Below, piece after piece: positions 36,650-49,794 of a stretch of DNA of 64,000 bases. The stretch's first letter is position 1. Each line of letters opens with the position of its first letter. The DNA is from Macrobrachium rosenbergii (lineage: Eukaryota; Arthropoda; Malacostraca; Decapoda; Palaemonidae). The notes beneath the pieces are model-generated. The model had not been told where the DNA came from, did not search any database, and saw nothing but the letters and a program-made list of their open reading frames with translations. The DNA is taken from positions 21,774,647-21,838,646 of the forward strand of contig NC_089762.1 of assembly GCF_040412425.1 (NCBI RefSeq), written 5' to 3'. A program made the position numbers and the translations under genes.

Positions 36650-39600
36650 ATGGCTTTTTGTAAAATGCATAGTAAATATTTCTCTACACAGTAAAGATGA
36701 TGGCGGGCATTAACTCTCATTAGTTAAACAATACATGTCATTGCCTTTTAATGACGACAATATTTTCTGAAATCGAATTTACACCTGGCCTCTTAATATG
36801 TTTCCTCTGCTGGAACTGTCATTTCGTTCTAAATCATGTTATATATATGAGTCACTTGTGTTCAAGTTATGGTAGATTAATTTACAGAAAACTTTGGTGT
36901 TGTTTTAAGCTGAATAACCAAAGAATGACCCCATAAAAGTCAACAACAAACCTTGAAAAGAAATCCTTGCTGTAAAAATGAATAAAATGTAAAATGTGAT
37001 CTCCAATGCTCGGTTTAGGTATTATTGATAGCTCAGTTTGCATTCCAACCCAATCTTGTTGATATTGACATTCGGCCATATTGATGGATTGTACTTGGTT
37101 ACGACTTCGTCAACTCACGGGGAGAATGAATACCTTCAGTAATCGCAACAGTTTGATAAGTAATTACCTGTTTTAATTGGTTGTTTCACATAAATATCAG
37201 GTTAACCCTCTTTGGGCCAGGTAGCCCACTGCAAAAAGCAGGCAGAATTAAATCATTATTGCAGGCCAAACCTAGGCCACTATCCTAGGATAGGGTTTTG
37301 TTTACATGTCCAGTATCGTGCTAGGTTGTTTAATGTGAATCCTTCCCGAGGTGTCAACACATTCAGACTGATAAGTAGGTCTGAGAGGACTCATGGCCGG
37401 TGAATGGCAATTTAAAACCTAGGATAGACCATAGGTTAATGGAAGCAGGTGTATCATATCCTATTGAGACTGATGTGATTTTGACGCGTTTGACATTTAT
37501 GTCCCCAGCAAGTGCTTGCTCAACATTGTAACTCCCCAGATATCCAGCGTAACAGAAGTCAGGGACCACAGTCGGAGACGGGGTGTTTTGTTGGGAAAGG
37601 ATGAAAACAAGTGGTATACTGCACAAGAATGCTGTAGCCTACAAGAATGCATAGCAACCATCAGAAATACTAGAATGGCATGACTAATTATCATCTCCGA
37701 ACTCACGAATCTTGTATTTCTGTGACTTATTTCAGTTGTTTGGTATACTTCTCATTTGTGCGTTACCTCTACCCCAAGGCTTTATCTGCTAGCCTAAATG
37801 GTAATGAGCCTAATAGTACTGTATAGGTGAATTTGTTGCCAAACAGTGGTAGCTTTCACTGAGCACATGCACCATATATATTATTTGTTTTTGACTGCTT
37901 AACTTGTAGTTCATGCATTATTAACATTTTCTTTAGCAAGCTTCTTTTCTACCCCTGTCTGGTTTGTTATGGAGGGACTAACATTGGGAACTGGGGATTT
38001 GGTTGGGTTAGGACAAAAAATTATGGAAAAATCAACAGGAATGGTAAATTATGCTCATGAAGCAAGACCAGCAGATGAAAAAATAATATGTGTATTTTGT
38101 AATCATTAATTTGCAACAAGGAAAATCCATGTTGTAACAAACTTGAAAATGTGGTAATTATAATCAGACCACAAGGATACATTCTAACCTAATGTAGGTC
38201 TGGATCAGATACAGTAATGAAGAGACCACCTTTGCCTTTGTTAAACGATGTTGCTAAATGATATGACAATGGCACTTACAGGGATGCATTGTAACCTAAC
38301 TTTCCCTAACTAAACATAACCCCAGATGCAGCATCCTACTTTACCTGGCCATTCCCAACATAAATCCACATTGGCAGAATAGCAGATGGTAGTTCCATTA
38401 TTGATTTCAAATGTAGTTTTTCAGGTATGGATAGTACTAAATCTAAATCATTAAACCTTCTTATTCACAGTCCAAGCTGTATTGCCAAAAGCTATTCTTG
38501 TTCTGAAGGCATATCAAGGGAATGGTGGGGAATACTGTTGTTTGAAAATATCTGGTAATTTAATGGGGAGAAGTTTTGGAATCTTAAATGGCTAAAACCA
38601 TCACCTTACTATTACTTCAAAGGGAAAAAAACAGACTGTACGAATGCCTTTTTATTTTGCATACATTGTATGCATCTAAGGGTTTGGGAAGAATGCCCAA
38701 GAGGGTATAGAAATTGTTAAAAAGCATCACTGTGGACAAAGAAGGTTGATAAAGATTTCATATATTATCATAAATGTTATTTTAAGCTCTTCACTCCATA
38801 AGGACAAAATGCCTAAACCATTATCATTCAACTGCTAGTGTAATTTGATTTTGTGTTGATGTTGGTGAGGAATTTGTACATCATATCAATACTTGAATAG
38901 TGACGGTGGGACTCCAGTGTGAAAATTGGGGATTTGAGGTTGGGGAAAAACAAATAAAGAGGTGAATTGCACCAACAGCAACAGTGAAGTATGCTAAAAG
39001 CACAAGAGAAGAAGCTGAAATTGGGATTTATGTATGTTGTAAAATCAAAAGAAAAAAACAAAAAAATAAGCTGGAAAATCTATCAGTACTGTATTACATA
39101 GATACATGCGAACCTAACTTAGGGAGCCACATAAAACTGGCCTTGGGTAAAGGAGCCTTCTTTCAACTTTGCATAAAAAATCTGCAAGGATACTGTACAT
39201 CGTAACCTAACTTAATTTACATAATACAGAGCATTGCATCTTACCTGACTGGCATACCCCTCCCACCCCTTGACCTTGCCTAAAAATGTCCATAGACCTT
39301 GAAAAACCATGTCCAAACCCAACATAACCTTGGGCATAGTCTCCTATCAGAAGGGGGGCCCACTCCCTAAAATCCTTGATAACCTTGTATAAGCTTATCA
39401 TGTTGCTTAACTTAAGCTGAGGAAGGTGAAGACTGTGGTTTGTCATTTGCTTAAGAAGTCTGCTATCCTTGAACTGGTTGGGGGTAGGATTACATGTAGC
39501 TTTGCAGCTTGAAGATGAAAAATGGGTTTTTGTTTTCAGACCTTGGGAGATATGAAATTGTATGAATTACAATGAGGAGAATATTTCATGCCCCAACTAA

Positions 39601-40640
39601 AGACTTTTCTAGGAGAGTTCTGATAAAAGTGCTCTTGGTAAAATGACACATTACTTTTCACTTCTGAGGAATATTCACTGAACAATTACATCCTCACTGA
39701 TTTGCATGACATGGCTTTTGCCAGCTTAGCCTAAGGGGTTACTGTGTGAACTTACAGATGTTTTTCTTGGAAGTTCATTTGGCAAATAGATGATATTGAG
39801 TAACTTTAATGGGAAACCTAGTTTATCCAAATATTGGAACGTTCAGAAATTTTCTAAGTCTCAACTCAATCTTCACCTTATCCAAGGTGTAGCTCTGTCT
39901 ATCATCTTGCACATACCTTTATGGGTTTCAGCATTTGTGCTCCATGTAGGCAGCCTAATGTTGTGTGGTGGTTTCAGCCAGTCAGGCTAGGTGAAGTGGG
40001 TATAAAATACAGACTAGCCAGAACTTTGGCATGGAGCAACATTAGTTGGCCTTGTACAACCCACCCTCCTAGTTTGTGCTGTTGAGCAGGGAGGTATATC
40101 TGTTGTGGGTATTTACTGTTACTTTCACCCTTCTTTTTATTTCATTTCACTGGTGTGTGTGTATATATAGTATCTGGCTTAGACTTCTCCATAAGTCGAC
40201 TTGCCTTTCAATAGCTCTGCAAGCATGAGTTTTCGTATGTGCCTTGGTGTTGGTTTGCTCTATTTGTAAGTTTTGCGTCTGTTGTTAAACCAGTTGTTTT
40301 CATTGTGTGATTGTGTTTTGCATAATTTACATAGATTATATTGTTATTAACATTATCAAGATTTTTTGTGTAATGTTTAGCTTAGCATTAAGCGGTGTCC
40401 TCCTGATTTGACAGCCCTTTATTAAACTAATTATCAGTACTGTAAATGTAATACCTGTACTGTATAATTTTAGGTTCATGATGAGGATCTATATTACAAT
40501 ATTAGGAAAGAATTAATTGTCATAACTTTGTTATGACTGTGGAAATATCTTTAAGATTTTGCAATTGAAGTTACCAAGAACATTTTCTAATTGTCCAGTG
40601 AATTTTATTTTTTAGTTTTTGAATCATATATTAGTAATAA
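36650..40640. other. Microsatellite-poor intergenic DNA
   Basis: About 4 kb with no long simple repeats, in contrast to the flanking 36 kb. It contains no ORF with a recognisable domain. Minus ORFs at 37363-37626 and 37497-37706 show no domain. It may be upstream sequence or introns of the zinc-finger gene. Confidence 0.4.
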
Positions 40641-41905
40641 TGACCCAGTGTAGGCATATGGGGACTCCTGGCAAACAGTGCAATAATTTCATGGCCAGTA
40701 CTGACAGTGGCCCCCATATGCACTCTGAATTTGACCTGCCATACATGTAAAAACTGACCCACCTGTCACTGGGTATTTTATGAAACTTAGAGATGCTGTA
40801 CTGTCAGAAGTCTAAAGCATCTAAGGAGGGTGGGGCTTCCTGTACTCTCATGAGAGATCTTTGGGCTGTCTTTGTGAGCATAGGCAAAAGAAGTTCAAGA
40901 TTCTCTTGTACTCTCAACTCCCACAGGAAATGGAGCAAAAATCATAGATTTGATAGAGAAACTTCTGAGTGAAGTTAGAATCTTGTAGTGCTCTGTCTCA
41001 TCAAGAGAAGAGGTCCCCTCTTCTAATGGTCTACAAGTTATGTTAACAAGTGCAGTTTCATGCCACATTGTTAGTGCATAGCTTAGCATTTGACAGTAAA
41101 TGTAATGGCCCATAGGCCATTATAGCTCAGGAATCTCTTCCCTACTGCTGTAGCCCTTACAGCCACAAGTCTCACAGGTTGGTAGTAGCATTGTACCTTC
41201 TCCTTGGATACTGATTTGAGTTTAGGCGCTGGGTCTTCCTCTGATGCATGAACTCCTCATTATGCTCTTAAGTTTAGGTATCCAGGACCCATATGCTGTA
41301 CAGAGATGCCTTCTCCTCTCAAGTTTGTGCTTCTAACTTGTGCCACATGAAGATTGATGATATGGTATAACCTCTTCAAAGTACTCCTCTAGTTAATTTA
41401 AGAGTTCAGGTTGTGCTGCATGTCAGATCTGTAATAGCTCAGCCCTCTTTTGTGACTTTGACATAGACCAAATGCCTCAGCTAACTGAGCTACTCCTCTT
41501 ATTGATGAGAAGACATGGCCACTGCTACTTCTGTTCTTCTTAACCTAAGCACATACTGTAGAGCTTAGCTCTTGATCTATCTGCACCTCTCTTAGATGTA
41601 GCACACTGGAGCTCCCACAGGTCAGCTGACTTGCACTGCATAGCTGGCTTCCCTCATTCCTGTGCCTCACCTAGCGTGCATTGTACAGCTTGTTCCTCTC
41701 CAAGAGACAATACTTGTTTCCTTTTTCCTTGATTGTGGAGGCCTTTCTTGGCTGACAAGGTGGCAGCAAAGATGCATGGCATGGCAGCATAAGTTTGCCA
41801 ATGCATCAAGGTAGGTAAAGGCAGCAGTACAGAATCTGGTCTTGGCCAAAAAACAGATCTATGCATTTGGCAAGTAAAAGTATTCTGTTTATTGCCACTC
41901 GTCAA
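40640..41905 (+). pseudogene. Decayed DIRS-like retroelement gag N-terminal region
   Basis: The reading frame at about 40650-40750 gives a cysteine/histidine motif with GTPGKQCNNFMASTDS, a pattern I associate with the start of gag in DIRS-like elements of crustaceans. Later pieces (a Cys-rich CHWVFYET stretch, STPTGNGAKI, EEVPSSNGLQVMLTSAVS) follow in shifting frames with stops. It is a dead copy. Assignment rests on weak, frame-broken similarity. Confidence 0.4.
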
Positions 41906-42557
41906 ATCCAGGCATCAAACAACCTCTGTGATTTGGTCATGGCCAGTTATTTAGTCCATATATGGCTGTTGAAGAAGTACAAGGAAAGTAAGATATCAAA
42001 GGCAAGGGTTTGTACATTTGATACAGTATAATGCTGTAAATTTGTACAAATACATACAAATGTTTGTTTTGCACATGTTCATAAGCTATTGCAATATTAT
42101 CCTTTTCAAAGATTAGCGTGTATGTTATTTTTTAAAATTCTGCTGTAATTTCATGTCAATCTGTTTGTTCATCTTTTTAAACTTTATTACCTTTGCTGTT
42201 GTACTGCCTCTGCAGTACATCACTGTGCTTTGTTTAGCTGATTTTTAGCTGCAACTTAAGGTAACGGGATATCTCTACTTTCAGGAGTCAGTGTGCTTGA
42301 TATTAGGATGCTACTTAGCAAGTTACTCTGGTGAGCAGAGGTGGAAAATTCCCAGTGACAAGTTTTTGAGTCAATTAATATAATTATGTATAGTAATCCA
42401 TATTATGTAATTAACTATGTAATTGTTGTTGCTTGTAAACTAACATTTCAAAGAAATTTGGGTTCACTTGACGTCTGTATTTTTCAAAGGTTGAATTAAT
42501 TATCTTAATATTGTTGTATGTGCATGCATGTAAATTATTTTTTCTTCTATTTTAAAG

Positions 42558-42595
42558 ATGGACTTTACATGAATAATCTTTGTTCCAATTATAAT
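42558..42595 (+). other. Possible small 5'-UTR exon of the zinc-finger gene
   Basis: Pyrimidine-rich TTCTATTTTAAAG ends at 42557 and a GTAAGT donor starts at 42596, framing 38 bp. It would be non-coding, because its ATG runs into TGA after a few codons. Confidence 0.2.
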
Positions 42596-42790
42596 GTAAG
42601 TACAAGTCAGAAGAGTGCGTTCTGATAAACTTCAGCTGCTAAAGCCAAGGTGATGATTTAGTTGTGTTTTTGCAAGTCATGTAAGGTAAAATATATTTAT
42701 ATTATTTTAGTATTGTTATTACATTTATGTAACCCTTATGTCATGCCTTGAAGAATGTCACTGATGATAAGTGGAGAGTAAAAGTTCAGC

Positions 42791-43960
42791 ATGGCATTTC
42801 CATTGGCAGACGCAACTGATACATTACCTGAGAAGAGCAGCTCTCTCAGTCAGCCTATTGGTTCATACATAGGAGGGCTGGGATCACACACTGGAGGACA
42901 AAATGAAGACAAGAAGTTTGCATGTCACATTTGCCAAAGAAGATTTAACCAGAAAAGTAATCTTAATGTTCACATGCTTGTGCATAATGGTGTCAAGACA
43001 TTTGAATGTAATGTTTGTCATAAAATGTTTATGAGACATGGTGAACTTAAGGCTCATATGTTTGTACATAGTGAAGAAAAATTGTTTCAGTGTGATATTT
43101 GCAAAAAGAAATTCACACACAAAGTAAGTTTGTATAATCATTCTTTAATCCATACGGGGGAAAAAAATTTTGAATGTCAGATATGTAATAAGCGATTTCT
43201 GAGAAACGGTGACCTCACAACGCATATGCTGGTTCATACTGGGGAGAAAAGGTTTCAGTGCCATGTTTGTGAGAAGAAATTCACCACAAAGACTAACCTG
43301 AACTCACATTTAGTTGTTCATACTACAGAAAGGAATTACACATGCTCTGTCTGTCATAAGAAGTTTGGGAGGAGAAGCTATTTAAATACACATATGCTCA
43401 CACATTCAGGCGAGAAAAAGTATGAATGTGAAGTCTGTAAGAAAAAGTTTCTCCAGGTTAGCCACCTTAATACGCACATGCTTTGTCACAGTGAAGATCG
43501 CAAGTTTGAATGTCAAATGTGTGGTAAACGCTTTGCCTTGAAAGGCCGCCTTGATACACACATGCTTGTTCACACTGGAGAGAAAAGGCATGAATGTCAA
43601 ATTTGTAATAAAAGATTCACTCAGAGTGGTAGTCTCTACACCCACATGCTCTCCCATACAGAAGAGCGAAATTTCAAGTGTGAAACCTGTGGTAGAAAAT
43701 TTACTAGGAGGAACACACTGAATAGACACATGATAGTTCATGGTGGAGAGAGAAACTTTGTTTGCAGTGTTTGTGAGGAAAGATTTGCCCGTAAGGGTTG
43801 CCTTAAGCGACACATGCAAATTCACACGAGAGGGAAGACAATGTTGGAGGAAGAAAGTGAAGGATTTGACTATATGGATGTAACACAGTTGTTGAAATTG
43901 GAAATGGGTCCAGTGAAGGAGGAACAGATGGAGGACTGCATAAATTTGCCTGATGATTGA
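42791..43960 (+). CDS. C2H2 zinc-finger protein with 11 fingers
   Basis: A 389-residue single-exon frame. An in-frame TAA 12 bp upstream (42779-42781) fixes the start at ATG 42791. About 37 residues of low-complexity N-terminus lead into 11 consecutive C2H2 fingers (roughly residues 38-346), each C-x2-C-x12-H-x3-H with the usual F and L anchors and 28-residue spacing. Linkers are partly the canonical TGEK type (HTGEK after fingers 3, 4 and 8) and partly variants (HSEEK, HTTER, HSGEK, HTEER, HGGER). The C-terminal tail is acidic and contains a VKEE sumoylation-type motif. The protein is expected to bind DNA in the nucleus as a transcription factor. I see no KRAB, BTB or ZAD domain. The gene lies between two dead DIRS-like fragments on the same strand. 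Its DNA target and orthology are unknown. Confidence 0.93.
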   Translation: MAFPLADATDTLPEKSSSLSQPIGSYIGGLGSHTGGQNEDKKFACHICQRRFNQKSNLNVHMLVHNGVKTFECNVCHKMFMRHGELKAHMFVHSEEKLFQCDICKKKFTHKVSLYNHSLIHTGEKNFECQICNKRFLRNGDLTTHMLVHTGEKRFQCHVCEKKFTTKTNLNSHLVVHTTERNYTCSVCHKKFGRRSYLNTHMLTHSGEKKYECEVCKKKFLQVSHLNTHMLCHSEDRKFECQMCGKRFALKGRLDTHMLVHTGEKRHECQICNKRFTQSGSLYTHMLSHTEERNFKCETCGRKFTRRNTLNRHMIVHGGERNFVCSVCEERFARKGCLKRHMQIHTRGKTMLEEESEGFDYMDVTQLLKLEMGPVKEEQMEDCINLPDD

Positions 43961-46740
43961 AAATCATTGTATATATAAGAGAATTCATGTTTACTGAAAC
44001 TTTATAAAAAGCATTCATCAAAGTACAGTATGTTGCAGGATGTACACAACTCAGTATTTATATTGAAATAGCTATGTTAGTGTTTTCAACAAGTGCTGAT
44101 GAGTTCTATTGAAACTTAGTGAAAGTGCATAAAGTGGACCAACATATATATTCTAAGATGTTATGATTTTAAATTTAAATAGATGAAAAATATCAGTAAC
44201 AGGATTGACATGGTACCTGGTATGATCTATCTCATTCACTCTCACACCTGTTTGTACTGTTTGTAAACCAAAAGTGTAGATATATTTTTGTGAGTGAATA
44301 TCAGGTTTAACTATAATATAATAATAGCTATAATGTTCAAAAGTTTTCTGTTTTACAGTGAGGCTGTATTAACAAGCAGGCATCATCTTCCATCTTTGTT
44401 TCTTAGAATGTCTGCAACTATATTCATTGTAAAGAAAGCTTCAGAAATACTGTACATAATAGAGAAAGCCTCAGAAATGCTGTATATAATAGAGAAAGCC
44501 TCAGAAATACTGTATATCCAGCAGTTGTTAACTGATGCATTACTCATGTTTGAGTTGGAAAGTAAAAATAATGATAGGTAAAACTGCACTAAAGTCACAG
44601 GCAACTTAGGAATCTTTGAAGTTTGTATTTACCATTTTGGACAATGCTTATGAAATTAAGAATTAATAATGCAGTATTGTAAACTAGGTGCACACAAATA
44701 GAAAGAAAAGGTAGAAAATTGAGTAAAAGTATTTGAAGCAAAATGTAGGCATTGTACCCAGGGCTTAGGACTAGTATCACTAAAGTGCACTATTTTGGTA
44801 TAATCTCTCCCTCTAAGCTCAGTACAATTTTGATCTTCACTAAAATTGGGGTGTCTGTTTCAGGTATGACTGATCACTGAAAATAGGTTTGCTGTACTCC
44901 TGATTTTTTTTATAGAACTAATCACTTATGTGTAATTTATGTACAGTACAGTACATTACCTTTGTGTATACAATTGCACTTTATGCACAATTTTAGGGAT
45001 ATATGAGGAATGCTTGTCCCAAGGAACATTTAGCTTTTGATATCTAGATGTTTTCTTTTACTGAATGTACAGTAGTTTTGTATGATGTTCAAGGAAGAAT
45101 TTATCTTCTGAGTCCTTGTCTTATTTTGAATAGAAATTTATTCCTTCAAGAATTAATTTTGACTTTGTTCATTTCTGTGTTTTGTGATACCTTGAATTCT
45201 TGTTATGAAATAGAATGATTGATTTCTAATTATATATATTTTTTCTAGCCTAGGCTGTGATTCAGGTAGAGTTTGACTGGTTGAGATGTCATACTGGAAA
45301 ATTATAAGGCCGTTAGAACTGATTTTGTTTTCAGTGTTGCGTCTTTATTTGAACAGGTTTACACTTACAAGTGCATTTAAATACAATATGTTATATAATG
45401 ATTTTAGAATTATATGAAGAAAGCTTGGGAAATGAGCATGGATCTTAATAGTACATTAATAATTATTTATCACTGGTAAGTGAAATGTTAAAGTGGCACA
45501 GTACACGTTACAGTTGTCGAAGAGCTGCAAAAAAGGTGTTTGATAGACTTTATTATTTGTAGTATTACTGGTTGCCCTACATAGTAGGTTTCTTGATACT
45601 CTTGCATTGTTTTGTGCTATCTTTGATTTGTTTTATCACCAACTCATTACTTCTACATAGCCTGTTCATGCATGTGCACTAAGGCCAGACACTCCAATCT
45701 GAGTAGAGAAGATCTTTCACTCCTTGTAGGTTTCTGTATGTATATATGTTTCCCCAGGGCTTTCAAGGCTGTACTTCTTGTGTGTCACTTAGCTATCTTA
45801 CCACCTTAGACTTCTGAATTAGGATTGCCTTTTTCCATATTCATGTTTCATTTTTCACTCCAGAATTTATTACTCACATTGCATGGTGAAAAAGTGTTAA
45901 GAAAATAAGAACAGTGAAAGATTTTTTTTTTCTTCAGAAAGATAGGATGTAAAAAGTTCATGTTTGTGTGTTTTCTGAAAATACAGTTAATTCCTTCTCA
46001 GTTCCATTACTTTTCATCTTCGTGTGGGTGACAGCTGTTTTATCGCTGTTAATTAGATTAGGTAATTTGCAGTGCTTTTTATAGTTCTTCATGCTTCCTT
46101 ATGGTTAATATGGTGTTGGTACTAACCAGAAGCTGGTATAATGCAACTTAGTTGTTCTCAGCAACTGGGATGTGATGTTATTGACTAGCCTTTGTTATGT
46201 ATACAGTTATTTTCTTTGTATTTGTTTGTTTTGTTCTAGCACCATTGTTTCAATTGCTGGTGTCAATGCTCACAGGAGAGGAAATTCTAACTTCCAAGGC
46301 ACTAAGTAGTATAAGGTGGAATGTCAGGTGTGAAATTATTGTTGGTGGTTTTAATTTTTCCTTCATATTGGCATTACTCTACAGGATGGTATTTTTGTTC
46401 ATTAATTTTCAGGAATGGCATTTCAGAATTATAAGTAGGATTTTTGGTGTAGCCTATTATTATTAGTATTTTCTTTATAATGTTTTGAGTGACAACATGC
46501 TGCCATGTTTGTTTTGATGCAACCTTAAGGCATAGCAAAATTGCTTTTCCTTGCTAGTTGCATGGATCCTCATAACATTTGTGTGTTAGGTTGCCTCAGC
46601 ATATGTGATTAGGTTTGCCTAAAAAGCTTTGTAGCTTACAAAGATGTTTAGGTTTTCCTAAAAGGTATTGCAGTTCATATATGGTAAACTTTGATAGGTG
46701 CTGATACCTAGTTGGGGTAGTTTGTACTCCTGAATTAATA
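43961..46740. other. 3' flank or long 3' UTR of the zinc-finger gene
   Basis: AT-rich sequence without microsatellites. No canonical AATAAA is obvious close to the stop, so the 3' end is not placed. It contains a short 30-bp triplication listed separately. Confidence 0.35.
44434..44520. repeat. Three-copy 30-bp tandem repeat
   Basis: AGAAAGCCTCAGAAATACTG-like units repeat three times with few changes. The encoded 10-residue repeat is incidental. Confidence 0.7.
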
Positions 46741-46747
46741 TCTCTAT

Positions 46748-49680
46748 TTGTCAGGATTGGTCTTATACACAAACCTGAGTAGCAAGCATTACAAGAAGCA
46801 GTCTAAGATTGTCATTGTAGATGTAGACATTGATTTGGTTTCTGAGGTACCAGCAAGTTCTTGTCTTGTAATGACATCTTTTGTCATAATGAATAATCCT
46901 GTGGTGAAAGAATGTCTACAACTTGATTTTGCATTCTTTGTGCTGCCTATGTTGCACTTTTCATCTACCACTACTGCTTCCAAGAATGCCAGTTACCTTA
47001 GCTGGTGTTTGCCCAAGCACTATCTGAGAAGACTTAGGATAGGGTTTGCCCTCATTTGTGCTCTATCACTGAGAAATCGTCTTTGCTTTGCAGCCACAGG
47101 ACACCATTGGAACTCAGGAGATCTAGAAGAGGACTGGCTAGATTTGCCTGCAGTCAAAAGTAAATGCTTGCAGCCCTGGGTAGGGCTCCCCTAATTCATA
47201 CAGCCCTCAAGCCCAAGGATGCCTCTACTAGCTTAGCGTATGATGTGCTCACTGCCAACACCACTGCTGAGATTTTTGCTGATGTAAGGTAACAAATGGC
47301 TGACATGGAAACTTCAGCAGTTTAAAACCCAACAATGACACTGCAGCATTTTTCCCTCCCTGGTGCAAGACTATACAGGTTTTACAGGATGGCATGATGC
47401 TCCATGCACACCTATCAACCTCTTCAAGATTTGGAGAACCACCACAGGTTGGATCAGTTCTTTCCTTGCCTTTCCATTCCTTCTTACCGGTGGGCATCTA
47501 TTTTACAAAAAAGTGTTCCCAGGAGTATTTGTGGTGGCCAGCTGACTAGAGTTGATGTTGGATGCCACCAGCTCTCTCTCTAGAGACTACAAAAGTGCCA
47601 AGTGTCTCCAAGGTGAATTATCTGGTTACCTTGTTAAGAAGTCTCAAAACTTTATTAGGATGTTGCCTTGCCCTCTAGCCAATCTGGTCCTCAGGAAAAG
47701 ACTTGATTTTCTGGGACATGTCTTCTCTTGTGATGTCCAAGATGTCAGGACAGTTGATGTAATATATCTGCACTGGTTAACTTTGGCTTTGGTCAGCTGC
47801 CTGACAGCCTGACTGAACTCCACTATAATGAAAACCTTGAGCTGCTCAGTTTCATCTGTTAAGCATTTCATACTGCTTTTTCCAGTCTCCAACCGGGATT
47901 TCTTATAGAGGTCGCCAGTCATCATTTCAAAGAGCAGAGGGCAATCACCCTTACCAAGGAGTGGACAAGAACATACTGTGCAGACTACAACCAGGATTTT
48001 TTTAGAGGTTGCCATTTATCTTGTCACAGGTGAGGGAGAAGATTTAATCCCAAGTCATATACAAGAAAAAGGAGGAGAAAATGAAGTTGACAACAGCCCA
48101 CAGTTTAGTTCTTTGTCATTGGGGCTCTTCTCTTCAGTTACATAAAGTTGTGGCAAGCAGTCTTTGGAACCCCAGGTTGCAAAAACCCTACAAGCTGTTT
48201 ATTTGCTATTTCTAGACATGAGCCCTTCACTCTAACTCTTCTTATAGCTTTCAGGAAGTCAGAGGCTCTTAGCCTTAGACACGGAGGAGAGGTTAATGAT
48301 GAGCAAGCTGGTAGAAGTAGCCCGTTTGTGGTCCCTAAGGTGACTGGGGTTACCATCTCATCATCAACCCAGCCTTTATAAATTAGTTCCTACAGCAGTC
48401 CCCTTTGTGGATGGGGAGACTGGCATCAGTTTGTCACTCCATGAAGAAAGGGGATCTCATATCATCCATTCACTTAGAAGCATGAAAATTCGTGCTTCTG
48501 AAAGTCGGTGGATGCATAAACTTTGTTCTTCCAGCTTTCAGGAAGTACCTCAAGTTCAGTTGTGGAGGAAGTTTATTCAAGTTTTGTACCTTTTGTTTCA
48601 CTCCTGCCTGACTCCTTGAGGTGTTTATATAAAACCTTACTCCAGTAAGGGCTTTGATTCACCATTAAGGTGTCAGGCTTTGGTAAACTGGACAGTGTTT
48701 CATCGTGGCATCTTCAGTGAACATACGCAATCGCTACCTTAGCAAGTTACTACAGTTCTGCCAAGATCTCATAATCAGAAGCCATCTAACTGGGTGTGCA
48801 CATTGACACAACAAACACCATGATATGACTTATGGAAGAGAGGTAGAAGAAACTATGTTTATCGGTTTAGTGTTTCATTCAGGTTCCTGTTCATCCAAAC
48901 GAGATTGGCAGTGTTTTATCAATTGCCTCGTCTCCCAGTAGATTCTCATGCTGCACAGTCATTTTCAGATCGGTCTTCCAGTTGCGGCCAAATGATTTCT
49001 AGAATTTTGGCTCTCACCTCTTATATTCAGAAGTCCAGAGAGACCTTCAGTGGTGGCATGGCTTTAGAATATAAGGATAGGAACCCTCTTACCCACACCA
49101 CTTCCAGAGGTCATTCTCTTCCCAGATGGTTCAGATGTGGATGGGATGTATATGGATATACAGTACATGCAGCCATACAAAGAGTGCCTCATAAACCTTC
49201 TAAAGCTTCATACAGTACTTACTCTTTGGTCCGAAAGCCTTTGGTCCTCATGTCGCAATCAAGACAGAGTAATGCCTACAGTTGTCTAGAATATTTTCAT
49301 GAGGAATCAAGAAGGGATGAGACTGACGAGCCTGTGTAATCTAGCAGTTGTTACCTTTTCTTCTACAGAGGAAAACAGTGTCCCAGTTCCTAGGTTTGTC
49401 TTGCATGTTAAGTCAATTTCTTCCTTTGATGTGTCCCTTCACCAGGAATTTTCCAACTTACTTTGGTCAGTCTGTTCACAGTGAAACTGGAACAAAGAGG
49501 TTTCCAACAATTGTTCAGAAGCCTGAATCAAGCTGCATGGAAGATGGACAATATCATGGACCCATGGGACAACCTGTTAGCTTGTAACTTCTCTCCATTT
49601 ATTCTAATTAGACTGTAACTTCTCTCCATTTATTCTAATTAGACCCATGCTCAGCAAGATTCAGAACTGTAGATCTCACA
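46748..49680 (+). pseudogene. Decayed DIRS-like retroelement: gag C-terminal, reverse transcriptase, RNase H region
   Basis: Frame-shifted blocks in the correct order for a DIRS-type element. A gag-like block holds VKKSQNFIRMLPCPL and DVRTVDVIYLHWL (47620-47780). A reverse-transcriptase entry follows with RKSEALSLRHGGEV and SPFVVPKVTG (48250-48350). An RNase H-like block holds PLVLMSQSRQSNAYS and NLAVVTFSSTEENSVPVPRF (49230-49410). Then comes SLHQEFSNLLW, and finally MDNIMDPWDNLLACNFSPF with FSPFILIRPML (49540-49650). Many stops and indels separate them, so it is inactive. No tyrosine recombinase is seen before 50 kb. Same strand as the gag-like fragment at 40640-41905. Confidence 0.65.
49583..49644 (+). 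repeat. Perfect 31-bp tandem duplication
   Basis: TGTAACTTCTCTCCATTTAT and the 11 bases after it occur twice back to back (49583-49613 and 49614-49644) inside the dead DIRS-like element. Perfect identity implies the duplication is recent compared with the decay around it. Confidence 0.9.
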
Positions 49681-49794
49681 GTAACTGAGCTCTTGTGATT
49701 GATTTCTTCAGGAGCCTGTCCAGATGGGAGAACTGCTGTGACAATGGCACCTCAGAAGATTCCATCGGAACCTCAAGATGGACCATCAGGACAC

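Noticed and set aside
42884..43825. Minus-strand ORFs opposite the zinc-finger gene
   Set aside because: Shadows of the finger repeat (His/Cys codons read in reverse); no domain.
44294..44604. ORFs with KASEILYIIE-like repeats
   Set aside because: Created by a three-copy 30-bp tandem repeat in the 3' flank of the zinc-finger gene.
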